This document shows, piece by piece, positions 27,151 to 35,944 of a DNA stretch of 58,197 bases. The stretch is from assembly GCF_016744155.1 (NCBI RefSeq), contig NZ_JADGEW010000027.1, positions 1 through 58,197 of the forward strand, written 5' to 3'. The notes under the pieces were generated by a model. That model did no database searches. It saw only the letters and a list, made by a program, of their open reading frames with translations, and was not told where the DNA came from. The DNA comes from Amphritea sp. (lineage in GTDB: Bacteria; Pseudomonadota; Gammaproteobacteria; Pseudomonadales; Balneatricaceae). The stretch's first letter is position 1. Each line of letters opens with the position of its first letter. The position numbers were made by a program, and so were the translations under genes.

Positions 27151-27408
27151 ATGTCTACACAAGACAATGCTTCGGCCTACTGGTCCGAAAACTTGCGCAT
27201 TATCACTACGTACCTCTCTGTCTGGTTTGTAGTGTCTTATGTGTGTGGGATCTTGCTTGTTGATTCTCTCGATGCAATTCCGTTTTTCGGCTTTCCGCTG
27301 GGTTTCTGGATCGCACAGCAGGGCGCAATTTTCATCTATGTTGGTCTGATCTGGATGTACGTGTCCAGCATGAACAAACTTGATGAAAAATACGACGTTC
27401 ACGAATAA
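27151..27408 (+). CDS. DUF4212 small subunit of solute:sodium symporter
   Basis: This 85-residue membrane protein has two hydrophobic helices (about residues 20-40 and 50-75) and a charged tail (NKLDEKYDVHE). Proteins of this family are encoded next to VC_2705-type symporters and are thought to be a small partner subunit, analogous to YjcH beside ActP. ATG at 27142 is in frame, but AAGGA at 27138-27142 is correctly spaced for the ATG at 27151, so the latter is chosen. The large subunit begins 31 bases downstream. Confidence 0.88.
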   Translation: MSTQDNASAYWSENLRIITTYLSVWFVVSYVCGILLVDSLDAIPFFGFPLGFWIAQQGAIFIYVGLIWMYVSSMNKLDEKYDVHE

Positions 27409-27439
27409 GAACAATAAGAACTGAACTGAGGATAATTAT

Positions 27440-29248
27440 ATGAGTCTTGATCTACTTACTTACCTGTTTATAGGGGGATCTTTTGTCCTCTATATCGGTA
27501 TCGCTATTTGGGCCCGTGCCGGGTCTACGAAAGAATTTTACGTAGCAGGCGGTGGTGTACACCCAATTGCTAACGGTATGGCAACTGCTGCAGACTGGAT
27601 GTCAGCGGCTTCCTTTATCTCGCTTGCGGGTCTGGTGTCTTTCATCGGTCGTGATGGTGCGGCTTATCTGATGGGTTGGACTGGTGGCTACGTGCTACTG
27701 GCGATGCTTCTTGCGCCTTATTTGCGTAAGTTTGGTAAGTTTACGATTCCTGATTTCGTTGGTGATCGTTATTATTCCCAAACGGCGCGGCTTATTGCGA
27801 TTATCTGTACTATCGTAATCTCCTTCACCTACGTTGCAGGTCAGATGCGTGGTGTTGGTATCGTATTCTCTCGTTACCTACACGTTGACATCAATACTGG
27901 TGTTGTTATCGGTATGGCAATCGTATTCTTCTACGCTGTATTGGGTGGAATGAAAGGTATTACCTATACTCAGGTAGCTCAGTACTGCGTACTGATTCTG
28001 GCGTTTATGGTTCCAGCGATCTTCATGTCTATGCAGGTTACGGGTCACTTCCTGCCACAGGTTGGTCTGGGTGCGACGCTTGACTCTGGATTGTCGGTTC
28101 TGGCAACGCTGGATAAATTGTCTATCGACTTAGGTTTTGCGGAATATACGGCAGGTAAGAAATCAACTGTTGATATCTTCTGTCTGACTGCTGCTCTGAT
28201 GGCCGGTACTGCGGGTCTGCCACACGTAATCGTACGTTTCTTCACTGTACCTCGTGTGAAAGATGCTCGTACTTCTGCTGGTTGGGCGCTGATCTTCATC
28301 GCTATCCTGTACACAACGGTACCGGGTGTAGCTGGTTTCGGTCGGGTTAACCTGATCCAAACTATCAACGGTGTTGATAATGCCGGTACTTCCTATGAGA
28401 CTATGCCTACCTGGTTTAAGAATTGGGAAAATGCTGGTCTGTTGGGTTGGAAAGATTATAACGGTGACGGCAAAGTTCAGTACGCAGCTGGTGCAGCATT
28501 TGATGGCTCTAAAGGTAAGCCAGCATTTGATGGCGATGCTCGTGGTGAGCACGGTGAGCGTGCGGTAACTAACGCATATGCGAATCCGACTGCTAAGCCG
28601 GGTGTTCCGTTTGCTAACGAAGTATACGTTGACCGTGACATCATGGTACTGGCTAACCCTGAGATCGCTCAGTTGCCTAACTGGGTAATCGCGTTGGTTG
28701 CTGCTGGTGCGGTTGCTGCGGCACTGTCTACTGCAGCGGGTCTGCTGTTGGTAATCTCTACCGCAATTGCGCATGACTTGATGAAGACGATTATCAATCC
28801 GAAAATCTCTGAGAAGCAGGAGTTGATGTACGCACGTATGGCTGCAGTGGTGGCCATCTGTATTGCAGGTTACTTCGGTATCAACCCGCCCGGATTCGTG
28901 GCGCAGGTGGTAGCACTGGCCTTTGGTCTGGCTTCTTCCTCTGTGTTCCCGGTTATCGTGATGGGTATCTTCAACAAGCGTATGAACAAAGAAGGCGCTA
29001 TCGCAGGTATGTGTGTAGGTCTGGGTTCTACTATGGCTTACATGATCTACTTCACCTTCATGGGTGGCGATAAAGCGGATCTGTTCCTAGGTATCTCTAC
29101 CGGTGGCTTCGGTGCTGTTGGTATGGTACTGAACTTCATCGTGGCATATGTTGTTTCAATGATGACTCCTCCTCCTCCAGCGGAGATCCAGGATATTGTT
29201 GAAAACATCCGTGTACCACGTGGTGCTGGTGAAGCTCACGCGCACTAA
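27440..29248 (+). CDS. Sodium:solute symporter (VC_2705/ActP-like), probable acetate permease
   Basis: This 602-residue permease of the SSS family has about 13 hydrophobic segments and the family hallmark near the N-terminus (EFYVAGGGVHPIANGMATAAD followed by WMSAASFISL). Family members take up small carboxylates such as acetate with sodium; the flanking acs and CrbS-like genes support acetate, but the substrate is not proven by sequence. A large extracytoplasmic loop (about residues 320-400) contains DYNGDGKVQ, a pattern like an EF-hand calcium loop. Codon use is biased as in acs. A strong terminator follows. Confidence 0.88.
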   Translation: MSLDLLTYLFIGGSFVLYIGIAIWARAGSTKEFYVAGGGVHPIANGMATAADWMSAASFISLAGLVSFIGRDGAAYLMGWTGGYVLLAMLLAPYLRKFGKFTIPDFVGDRYYSQTARLIAIICTIVISFTYVAGQMRGVGIVFSRYLHVDINTGVVIGMAIVFFYAVLGGMKGITYTQVAQYCVLILAFMVPAIFMSMQVTGHFLPQVGLGATLDSGLSVLATLDKLSIDLGFAEYTAGKKSTVDIFCLTAALMAGTAGLPHVIVRFFTVPRVKDARTSAGWALIFIAILYTTVPGVAGFGRVNLIQTINGVDNAGTSYETMPTWFKNWENAGLLGWKDYNGDGKVQYAAGAAFDGSKGKPAFDGDARGEHGERAVTNAYANPTAKPGVPFANEVYVDRDIMVLANPEIAQLPNWVIALVAAGAVAAALSTAAGLLLVISTAIAHDLMKTIINPKISEKQELMYARMAAVVAICIAGYFGINPPGFVAQVVALAFGLASSSVFPVIVMGIFNKRMNKEGAIAGMCVGLGSTMAYMIYFTFMGGDKADLFLGISTGGFGAVGMVLNFIVAYVVSMMTPPPPAEIQDIVENIRVPRGAGEAHAH

Positions 29249-29274
29249 GATCTGAAAAGATCTGACTAAAACGC

Positions 29275-29312
29275 AAGGCGCACCAGCTAGAGTTGGTGCG
29301 CCTTTTTGTTTT
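29275..29312 (+). terminator. Rho-independent terminator of the symporter operon
   Basis: AAGGCGCACCA pairs with TGGTGCGCCTT (11 bp) around an eight-base loop and is followed by a T-rich run. It separates the symporter pair from the DUF294 gene. Confidence 0.9.
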
Positions 29313-29411
29313 TTTGTGTTGGGTAAAGTTTAATCAGAGTTTCAGCCTAAAGAACTGTGTTAGTTCTTTAATCAGAAATTTTGTGATTGTTTCAGGTTGG
29401 AGGGATTATCT

Positions 29412-31241
29412 ATGCCATCATCTTTTAAAATGGAAAATATGCCGTTCAGTCTGCTCTCAGAGCGAGAGCAGGGGTATCTTCGTTCAAGTCTGGATATCGG
29501 TTACTACCAGGCCGGTGAGGTTCTACTTGCTGCTGGTGATGTGCCTGAGGGGGTTTATGTAATCTTCAAAGGTCGCGTTGGTGAAAGTGATGTGGCTGTG
29601 GAGGGCGAGGAGAAGCAAGAGCAGGTTTTTGTTCACTACGCTAATGAAGATTATTTTGGTGCCTGGTCGGCTATTCGTGGTACTGCAATTCATAACTTTA
29701 TTGCAGAAGAGGAAACTATCTGTCATATCCTGCCAACTAAAGCTCTGTTGGATTTGTGTGCAGGAAACAGTCGCTTTGGGGATTACTTTCAGCAGAGTTT
29801 GTCCGCCAAAACTGAGATCCAGGCGCAGGAAGGCGGCGATCAGGATATGGCTGAGTTCATGCTTGCTCAGGTTAAGGATGGATTGATTCGCGAGCCGTTG
29901 ATCGTATTGGAAGGGACCTCAATAAGCGAGGCGACCGTGTTGATGCGTGAAAAGCACGCGGATTGTGTATTGGTTAAACGCGGCAATCGTTACGGTATGG
30001 TGACCGGCACCGATCTTCTGGATGCTGTAGTCATTGAAAAGCTTGAATTGACGTCTGACGTCGCTGAAATTGCGAGCTACCGGATTATCTCTACAACGTC
30101 GGATGATTATCTGTTCAATGCGCTGATTACCATGACTCAGCAGCATATCGAACGCGTAGTAGTGATGGATGATAATCAGCTTACCGGCATTATAGAGCTG
30201 ACCGATGTATTGAGTTATTTCTCCAGTCATTCCCATGTTATAGGTTTGCGGATTGAGCGGGCTAAAACCGTAGAAGATTTGCATGAAGCTGCCCATGGTT
30301 TGAATGATTTGATTAAGGGGTTAGTTACCCATGGCGTGAAAGCGCGTTTTGCCATGGATCTGATCGCTGCAATGAATGGCCGTGTTATTGCAAAGCTGTT
30401 TGATCTGATTGTGCCTACGGATATGCAGCCCCATGTGTGTTTGATTGTTATGGGGAGTGAGGGGCGCGGGGAACAGATTATGAAGACCGATCAGGACAAT
30501 GCTCTGATCTATCGAGACGGCCTTCAGTGGCCGGGTATGCAGGAGACTATGGAGCTCTTTACCGAGACGTTAATTTCATTTGGTTTCCCAAAGTGTCCTG
30601 GAAATATAATGGTTTCTAACCCTGCCTGGGTTAAGTCGATTGGTCAGTGGACGCAACAGTTAAGTGACTGGTCTTATCGGTGTGAGGGTGAGGCGCAGAT
30701 GAATCTAGCGATTGCGGTTGATGCGCATCCTGTTGCTGGTAATGCGGCGTTGTTTAAAACCTCCAGAAACTGGTTTATGCGTCACCTGCAGAACAACGAC
30801 GTATTTTTCTCTCACTTTGCCAAGGCGTCACTAGAATTTGATACTCCTTTGACTTTCTTTGGAAATCTCAAGGATAAAGGTGAGTTAGACGTTAAAAAAG
30901 CGGGTATCTTTCCTATAGTGCACGGTATTCGAGCAATGGCGTTGCAGTTTAAAATACTGGAAACCAATACCTTTAAACGAATTGAAGCCTTGGTCGAAAT
31001 AGGGCAGATGAAGGAGGAGCATGGTCGGGAGCTTGCTGAAGCGCTGGCGCTGTTTATTCAGACTCGTTTGAAGCAGCAGGTGAAGCGAATTGATGATGCG
31101 TCAGATGGTGTAGACCAAACGCCTAATATCCTTGAGCTGTCTTCATTGGATAAAATGGAGCGAGACCTGCTTCGAGATGGCATGCATATCGTCAAAGGCT
31201 TTAAAAAGAGTCTGACGCTCCGGTATCACCTGGGAGGATAA
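29412..31241 (+). CDS. cNMP-binding/CBS/DUF294 nucleotidyltransferase-like protein
   Basis: The 609-residue cytoplasmic protein has three parts: an N-terminal cyclic-nucleotide-binding-like fold (about 20-130; YQAGEVLLAAGDVPEGVYVI), a pair of CBS domains (about 155-275), and a DUF294 nucleotidyltransferase domain with the GlnD-like signature MGSEGRGEQ...TDQDNALIY, plus a helical C-terminal domain. GSxxR and the DxD pair suggest nucleotidyl transfer to an unknown target. In-frame TTG at 29397 is rejected because GGAGGG is spaced seven bases from the ATG at 29412. The order symporter - DUF294 - nuclease also occurs in Pseudomonas, from memory. Confidence 0.85.
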   Translation: MPSSFKMENMPFSLLSEREQGYLRSSLDIGYYQAGEVLLAAGDVPEGVYVIFKGRVGESDVAVEGEEKQEQVFVHYANEDYFGAWSAIRGTAIHNFIAEEETICHILPTKALLDLCAGNSRFGDYFQQSLSAKTEIQAQEGGDQDMAEFMLAQVKDGLIREPLIVLEGTSISEATVLMREKHADCVLVKRGNRYGMVTGTDLLDAVVIEKLELTSDVAEIASYRIISTTSDDYLFNALITMTQQHIERVVVMDDNQLTGIIELTDVLSYFSSHSHVIGLRIERAKTVEDLHEAAHGLNDLIKGLVTHGVKARFAMDLIAAMNGRVIAKLFDLIVPTDMQPHVCLIVMGSEGRGEQIMKTDQDNALIYRDGLQWPGMQETMELFTETLISFGFPKCPGNIMVSNPAWVKSIGQWTQQLSDWSYRCEGEAQMNLAIAVDAHPVAGNAALFKTSRNWFMRHLQNNDVFFSHFAKASLEFDTPLTFFGNLKDKGELDVKKAGIFPIVHGIRAMALQFKILETNTFKRIEALVEIGQMKEEHGRELAEALALFIQTRLKQQVKRIDDASDGVDQTPNILELSSLDKMERDLLRDGMHIVKGFKKSLTLRYHLGG

Positions 31242-31249
31242 ATCGGAAT

Positions 31250-31876
31250 ATGATTATTCCAAGAACAATAAGAAAAATGAAAGAGCGCATGGACCATAAA
31301 AATGGTCCATATGCACACCTGTTCGAGCCTTATGAAGGTGATGAAGTTGTTTCTCTGGACTGTGAAACGACAAGCTTGAACGTTAAAGAGGGTGAAATTC
31401 TTTCTATTGGTGCGGTGAAGATAAAGGGGCGCAAGGTGATGACCAGCGATCGGCTGGATATTAAGTTGAAGCCGCCTAAAAGTCTGACCGGTGACTCAAT
31501 TAAAATCCATAAGATTCGTGCTGCTGATCTGGTTGATGGTGTCTATATGGATGAGGCGCTGGAAAAGGTGCTGGAGTTTATCGGCAATCGTCCTATCCTG
31601 GGTTATTACGTTAATTATGATGTACGGATGCTGGAAAAATACCTGCGGCCTCGATATGGTTTTGGTTTGCCGGGTAAGGCGATCGAACTGTCTCATGTAT
31701 ATCATGACATTATTAAGTGGCGTCATGTGGGCGGAGATGTAGATCTGCGTTTTGATACGATCTCTAAGTGCCTTGATATCCCGATGTTGGAGCGACACAC
31801 GGCCTTGGGTGATGCTATTACAGTTGCGCTGATGTATGTACGGCTGAACTATGGTGATCCACCTAAGGCGGGTTAG
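31250..31876 (+). CDS. DnaQ-like 3'-5' exonuclease
   Basis: This 208-residue DEDD-superfamily exonuclease resembles the DNA polymerase III epsilon subunit. Visible motifs are Exo I (LDCET, Asp37 and Glu39), Exo II (GYYVNYDVRML) and Exo III with the DEDDh histidine (HTALGDA). It starts eight bases after the DUF294 stop and is probably co-transcribed with it. It is too short and too far from replication genes to be dnaQ itself. Its role beside acetate genes is unknown. A terminator follows. Confidence 0.87.
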   Translation: MIIPRTIRKMKERMDHKNGPYAHLFEPYEGDEVVSLDCETTSLNVKEGEILSIGAVKIKGRKVMTSDRLDIKLKPPKSLTGDSIKIHKIRAADLVDGVYMDEALEKVLEFIGNRPILGYYVNYDVRMLEKYLRPRYGFGLPGKAIELSHVYHDIIKWRHVGGDVDLRFDTISKCLDIPMLERHTALGDAITVALMYVRLNYGDPPKAG

Positions 31877-31897
31877 CGTTAGACGTCAAAAAACAAG

Positions 31898-31918
31898 CGG
31901 GCCTATGGCCCGTTTTTT
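31898..31918 (+). terminator. Rho-independent terminator after the exonuclease gene
   Basis: CGGGCC pairs with GGCCCG around a three-base loop, followed by six T. It closes the acetate island immediately before the fliE regulatory region. Confidence 0.85.
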
Positions 31919-31959
31919 GCTTTGTATATGGTAGAGATTAATTATTGACATATATTTGT

Positions 31960-31973
31960 GTCATTAAATTGGC
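31960..31973. promoter_or_regulatory. Candidate FleQ box at fliE, upstream copy
   Basis: GTCATTAAATTGGC matches the recalled FleQ consensus GTCAATAAATTGAC at 12 of 14 positions. It overlaps the -24 element of the proposed sigma54 promoter, so FleQ bound here could interfere with polymerase rather than activate. Confidence 0.5.
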
Positions 31974-31985
31974 GAATAAGTTGTT
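31970..31985 (+). promoter_or_regulatory. Probable sigma54 promoter of fliE operon
   Basis: TGGCGA-N5-TTGTT carries the -24 GG (31971-31972) and a -12 G at the correct ten-base distance; the -12 is GT rather than GC. It is about 65 bases upstream of fliE, which is sigma54/FleQ-dependent in Pseudomonas. The match is imperfect. Confidence 0.55.
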
Positions 31986-32020
31986 TTGTGGCTTGCTAAG
32001 TGGCGGTTCAAACTTATAAT

Positions 32021-32034
32021 GTCAATATATTGCC
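32021..32034. promoter_or_regulatory. Candidate FleQ box in the fliE leader
   Basis: GTCAATATATTGCC matches the recalled FleQ consensus at 12 of 14 positions. It lies downstream of the proposed start (about +27 to +40), the unusual downstream arrangement known for FleQ at several Pseudomonas flagellar promoters. Confidence 0.6.
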
Positions 32035-32049
32035 ATTGTTGAGGTGGGT

Positions 32050-32403
32050 ATGATTGAACGTGCAGACATAAATTCAGTGTTGCAGCAGATGCGTGAGCTA
32101 AAAACGCAGGCTCAGCAGGGTCTTTCGCCTGACTTGAATCGACCTCAGGGAATTCGACCAGTTGTTGATACTGAGGGAGGTGAGAGTTTTGCCGATCTTT
32201 TCAAAGGTGCTATTGAGGGTGTCAATAACTCACAGGCTCAGGCTAAAAGTCTGGCGACTGCGTATGAAAAAGGTGTAGAAGGAGTCGACCTGCACCAGGT
32301 TATGATCAGTATGGAAAAAGCGTCGGTTTCATTTCAGGCGCTGACTCAGGTGCGGAATCGAATGGTTTCTGCCTATGAAGATGTTATGAAAATGCCGATC
32401 TGA
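32050..32403 (+). CDS. fliE: Flagellar hook-basal body protein FliE
   Basis: FliE joins the MS ring to the proximal rod. The 117-residue product has the conserved C-terminal half (SFADLFKGAIEGVNNSQ, then DLHQVMISMEKASVSFQALT and VRNRMVSAYEDVMKMPI). An in-frame GTG at 32044 is rejected: GAGG at 32041 is correctly placed for the ATG at 32050. It is the first gene of fliEFGHIJ, with a sigma54-like promoter and two FleQ-box-like sites upstream. Confidence 0.96.
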   Translation: MIERADINSVLQQMRELKTQAQQGLSPDLNRPQGIRPVVDTEGGESFADLFKGAIEGVNNSQAQAKSLATAYEKGVEGVDLHQVMISMEKASVSFQALTQVRNRMVSAYEDVMKMPI

Positions 32404-32458
32404 TTTGATTGGTCAATTTAGAATAATAATCAGAAGTAATATCAGGAAACTGAGCTAG

Positions 32459-34159
32459 ATGGAAAACGCGACAGTGCAGACAGGAACAGGTGGACCGGTA
32501 GCCTTCGGCTTTAACCGCTTGGGGCTGGTGCGTCAACTGGGGCTGATGGTCGGCCTGGCTGCCACGATAGCGATCGGTTTTGCTGTTGTACTCTGGTCGC
32601 AAGAGCCAGATTATCGTGTGCTCTACAATAATGTTTCTTACTCTGATGCTAATCAGATTGTTGAGCAGCTTCAGCTTAATAATATCCCGTATAAATTCGA
32701 TTCCAGTGGTCATAATATTCTGGTTGCAGGGGAACATCTGCATAAAGCGCGTCTGCGGCTCGCTGCAGAGGGTTACACCGGCGATAATACGGTGGGTTTT
32801 GAGCTGCTGGACAAAGAGCAGGGGTTGGGTACCAGTCAGTTCATGGAGACTGCGCGCTATCGTCGAGGGTTAGAGGGCGAGTTGGCGCGAACTATTACCA
32901 GCATGCTTTCCGTGCGTAAGGCCAGAGTTCATCTGGCGCTGCCAAAACAGTCTGTATTTGTTCGCGATCAGCGTAAACCTACCGCTTCGGTGTTTCTTGA
33001 CTTGGTCGCAGGTCGTCGCCTGGAATCTATACAGGTGCAAGCTATTGCGAACCTGATAGCTTCCAGTATCCCTGAGCTGGCCAGCCAAGATGTTACCGTG
33101 GTTGATCAAAAGGGACGTTTACTGAATACCCGGGATATGAATACCGACGTAGTGCTCGCGGCAAAACAGCTAGAATACACCCGTAGGATAGAAGAGACAT
33201 TGGTTAACCGGGTGAACAGTATCTTGCAGCCTGTTGTCGGTGTGGGGCGTTACCGGGCTGAAGTCTCTGCTGATATCGATTTTACTGCAGTCGAGCAAAC
33301 AGATGAAATTTATAACCCGGACCTGCCGGCGCTGCGTAGTGAACAGACAATGGATGAAAGTACTTCGGGGCAGGCAGGCGCTTCGGGGGTTCCGGGTTCT
33401 CTGTCGAATCAGCCTCCGGGGGCTAGTTCGGTGCCTGAGGTGACGGCTAATGGTCTGGCTCTGCAGAATGAAGGTGTTGTTGAGCGTCAGGATGGGCCAA
33501 AGAATGCTCGTTCCCAGGCTACCCGTAATTATGAGTTGGATCGTTCAATTAGTTATACCAAGCATCAGATGGGGCAGATTAATCGACTTTCAGTCGCTGT
33601 CGTTGTGGATGATTTGGCGACAACGAGTCAGGATGGTGGTGCGAAGACCCGAACTCCGTGGGATGAGAATGAATTGGCTCGACTGTCTATACTGGTAAAG
33701 GATGCAGTGGGGTATTCTGCAGTACGAGGTGACAGCGTCAATGTGATTAACTCCCCGTTTGCTGCGCCTGATGTCTATGAAGAGGAAGAAGTTCCTATCT
33801 GGAAACAGGATTGGGTGCACGATATTGCTAAGCAGGTGCTTGCCGGTGTGTTTGTTCTGGTGTTGGTTTTTGGTCTTTTGCGGCCGATCATGAAAAGCCT
33901 TGCGGTGAGCTCTGCTCAGAAAGCTGCCTCTGAAAATGCCAGTGCTACTACTCCGACTGATCTGTCATCGGATCTTGAATCGCTTGATATGAGTGAAATA
34001 TCAGGTGATACAGTGACTTTTAGTGGTATCGATAATGCGCTTGCGCCGACGCCGAATGAGACGTACGAGTATCAGCTTAATGCTATTCGCAGCATGATTG
34101 CAGAAGATCCGGCAAAAGTAGCACAGGCGATCAGACAGTGGGTGTCCGAACATGAATGA
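32459..34159 (+). CDS. fliF: MS-ring protein FliF
   Basis: FliF forms the inner-membrane MS ring that carries the switch and export gate. The 566-residue protein has an N-terminal membrane helix (about 25-45), periplasmic ring-building domains (YRVLYNNVSYSDANQIVEQL; ARVHLALPKQSVF), a disordered Gly/Ser/Pro segment (about 300-345), a second membrane helix (about 455-475, VLAGVFVLVLVFGLL) and a C-terminal FliG-binding tail ending RQWVSEHE. It overlaps fliG by eight bases. Confidence 0.97.
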   Translation: MENATVQTGTGGPVAFGFNRLGLVRQLGLMVGLAATIAIGFAVVLWSQEPDYRVLYNNVSYSDANQIVEQLQLNNIPYKFDSSGHNILVAGEHLHKARLRLAAEGYTGDNTVGFELLDKEQGLGTSQFMETARYRRGLEGELARTITSMLSVRKARVHLALPKQSVFVRDQRKPTASVFLDLVAGRRLESIQVQAIANLIASSIPELASQDVTVVDQKGRLLNTRDMNTDVVLAAKQLEYTRRIEETLVNRVNSILQPVVGVGRYRAEVSADIDFTAVEQTDEIYNPDLPALRSEQTMDESTSGQAGASGVPGSLSNQPPGASSVPEVTANGLALQNEGVVERQDGPKNARSQATRNYELDRSISYTKHQMGQINRLSVAVVVDDLATTSQDGGAKTRTPWDENELARLSILVKDAVGYSAVRGDSVNVINSPFAAPDVYEEEEVPIWKQDWVHDIAKQVLAGVFVLVLVFGLLRPIMKSLAVSSAQKAASENASATTPTDLSSDLESLDMSEISGDTVTFSGIDNALAPTPNETYEYQLNAIRSMIAEDPAKVAQAIRQWVSEHE

Positions 34160-35168
34160 TCAGGTAACAGAAGGCGGTGTTGAACTGACGAATACCCAAA
34201 AAGCAGCGGTGTTGCTGATCTCTCTTGGTGAAAGTGATGCTGCAGAGGTGTTGCGTTATCTGGGACAAAAAGAGGTGCAACAGCTGGGTTTGTCGATGAG
34301 TAATCTGGACAATATTCCTCAGTCTGCTGTGGAGTCGGTAATGGCTGACTTTATGGAGGCTATTAGTGATCAGACTAGTATCGGTATTAATAATGATCAC
34401 TATATTAAGGAAATGCTGAGTCAGGCGCTGGGAGATGAAAAAGCTCAATCACTGGTAGATCGTATTCTTATGACTACCAATACCTCGGGATTGGAAAGTC
34501 TTAAGTGGATGGATTCCCGCCAGGTTGCCGATATTATTCGCTTTGAACATCCGCAGATTCAGGCAGTTGTATTGGCTTATCTAGATCCGGATCAAGCTGC
34601 TCACGTGCTGCAGCGATTTGATGAAAATGTACGTCTGGAGATATTGATGAGGATTACCTCTCTGGATCAGATACAGCCTTCAGCCCTACAAGAGCTGAAT
34701 GATATTCTGGAGTCTCAGTTCGCTGGTGCAACAAGTCAGAGCGCTAGTCTGGGTGGTCTGAAAACGACAGCGAATATCATGAACTACATTGATAGCGGTA
34801 TTGAGCAAGAGCTGATGGAGCAGATTCGTGAAGTAGATGAATCTCTGAGTGATCAGATCTCCGATATGATGTTTGTCTTCGATAATCTGATCGATGTGGA
34901 AGATGCGGGTATTCAGGTTATTTTGCGTGAAATTAGTACCGATGTTCTTGTTGTGGCGCTGAAGGGTGCTGAGACAGGGTTGCAGGATAAAGTCTTTAGG
35001 AATATGTCCAAACGTGCGGCTGAGTTGTTACGCGATGACCTTGAAGCTAAGGGTCCTGTCAGGGTAAGTGAAGTTGAAGATGCACAGAAAGAGATCCTGA
35101 CAACGGCGCGTCGTTTAGCTGATGAGGGTGAAATTATGCTCGGTGGCGGCGGAGAAGAAATGCTGTGA
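34152..35168 (+). CDS. fliG: Flagellar motor switch protein FliG
   Basis: FliG couples the MS ring to the C ring and contacts the stator to make torque. The 338-residue length is standard. The N domain starts TNTQKAAVLLISLGESDAAE; the middle domain has the EHPQ motif (RFEHPQIQAVVLAYL); the C domain has the charged torque helix (MMFVFDNLIDVEDAGIQVIL). It overlaps fliF by eight bases and fliH by four. Confidence 0.98.
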   Translation: MNDQVTEGGVELTNTQKAAVLLISLGESDAAEVLRYLGQKEVQQLGLSMSNLDNIPQSAVESVMADFMEAISDQTSIGINNDHYIKEMLSQALGDEKAQSLVDRILMTTNTSGLESLKWMDSRQVADIIRFEHPQIQAVVLAYLDPDQAAHVLQRFDENVRLEILMRITSLDQIQPSALQELNDILESQFAGATSQSASLGGLKTTANIMNYIDSGIEQELMEQIREVDESLSDQISDMMFVFDNLIDVEDAGIQVILREISTDVLVVALKGAETGLQDKVFRNMSKRAAELLRDDLEAKGPVRVSEVEDAQKEILTTARRLADEGEIMLGGGGEEML

Positions 35169-35944
35169 TAGGCATGAAGGCGGTCGACAAAACTATAATA
35201 AGAATTCGTGCGGAAGACGCCCGGGCGGCAGCGTTGTGGACGCTACCTGTTGTCAAGAGTGAGCATGTCGTTGGTTTTGAGTGTAAGCCTGAACAGGTTG
35301 TTGAAGAAGTTGTTGATGAGGTAGTAGATGGTCGTCTAACACTTTCTGAGCTTGAGAAAATCAGAGAAGATGCTTATCAGGAAGGTTTGCTGGAAGGGCG
35401 CGAGACAGGCTTGCAGCAAGGGCTTGAAGAGGGGCGGGCGAACGGACGAAAAGAGGGGCTGGAAGCAGCGCGTCTGGATATTGATGCTCAGTTGCAGTTA
35501 TTGAATGAGCTTAAGGCTCAGTTGGATCAGCCCTTAAAGCAGGTAAATGTTCAGGTCGAAGAGTTACTGGTTGAACTGGTGACAGAGTTTGGTCAGGCGG
35601 TCGTCGGAGCGCAGGTCGAGCTTAATGGTGCGTTGGTTGTTGAGGCGGTCGAAGATGCTATTGCTCAATTGCCCCAAAGTAGTAGTGAAATTAAGATTCT
35701 GCTGCATCCCGAGGATATTCCCGTGCTTGAGCCCTTGCTGGCTTTGAATGAGCGATGGTCTCTGGTTGAAGATACTTTCTTATCTAAAGGTAGCTGTAAA
35801 GTGCTCAGTGGTTATGGCTTGATAGATAACACGCTGGAACGTCGATTTGAAGCTGCGGCCTCCCGGCTGCAGCAGGTTTTGGTGCAGCTGTCCGATGCGG
35901 AAGAGGGTGATGCCTCTGAGTCAACACCGGACCCCCATGAGTGA
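35165..35944 (+). CDS. fliH: Flagellar export ATPase regulator FliH
   Basis: FliH binds and restrains the export ATPase FliI and links it to the C ring. The 259-residue product has an N-terminal region, a Glu/Gly-rich repeat ([20 protein letters not shown], the GxxxG-type helix of FliH) and a C-terminal V-ATPase E-subunit-like domain. Two starts are possible: GTG at 35165, which overlaps the fliG stop and has GGCGGAG upstream, and ATG at 35174, which has no ribosome site. The GTG is preferred. fliI overlaps its end by eight bases. Confidence 0.92.
   Translation: MIGMKAVDKTIIRIRAEDARAAALWTLPVVKSEHVVGFECKPEQVVEEVVDEVVDGRLTLSELEKIREDAYQEGLLEGRETGLQQGLEEGRANGRKEGLEAARLDIDAQLQLLNELKAQLDQPLKQVNVQVEELLVELVTEFGQAVVGAQVELNGALVVEAVEDAIAQLPQSSSEIKILLHPEDIPVLEPLLALNERWSLVEDTFLSKGSCKVLSGYGLIDNTLERRFEAAASRLQQVLVQLSDAEEGDASESTPDPHE

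Noticed and set aside
19243-31876. The acetate island as a recent mobile insertion
   Set aside because: No integrase, transposase, tRNA end or flanking direct repeat is visible, and base composition looks similar to its surroundings; only codon bias in acs and the symporter differs, which high expression explains.
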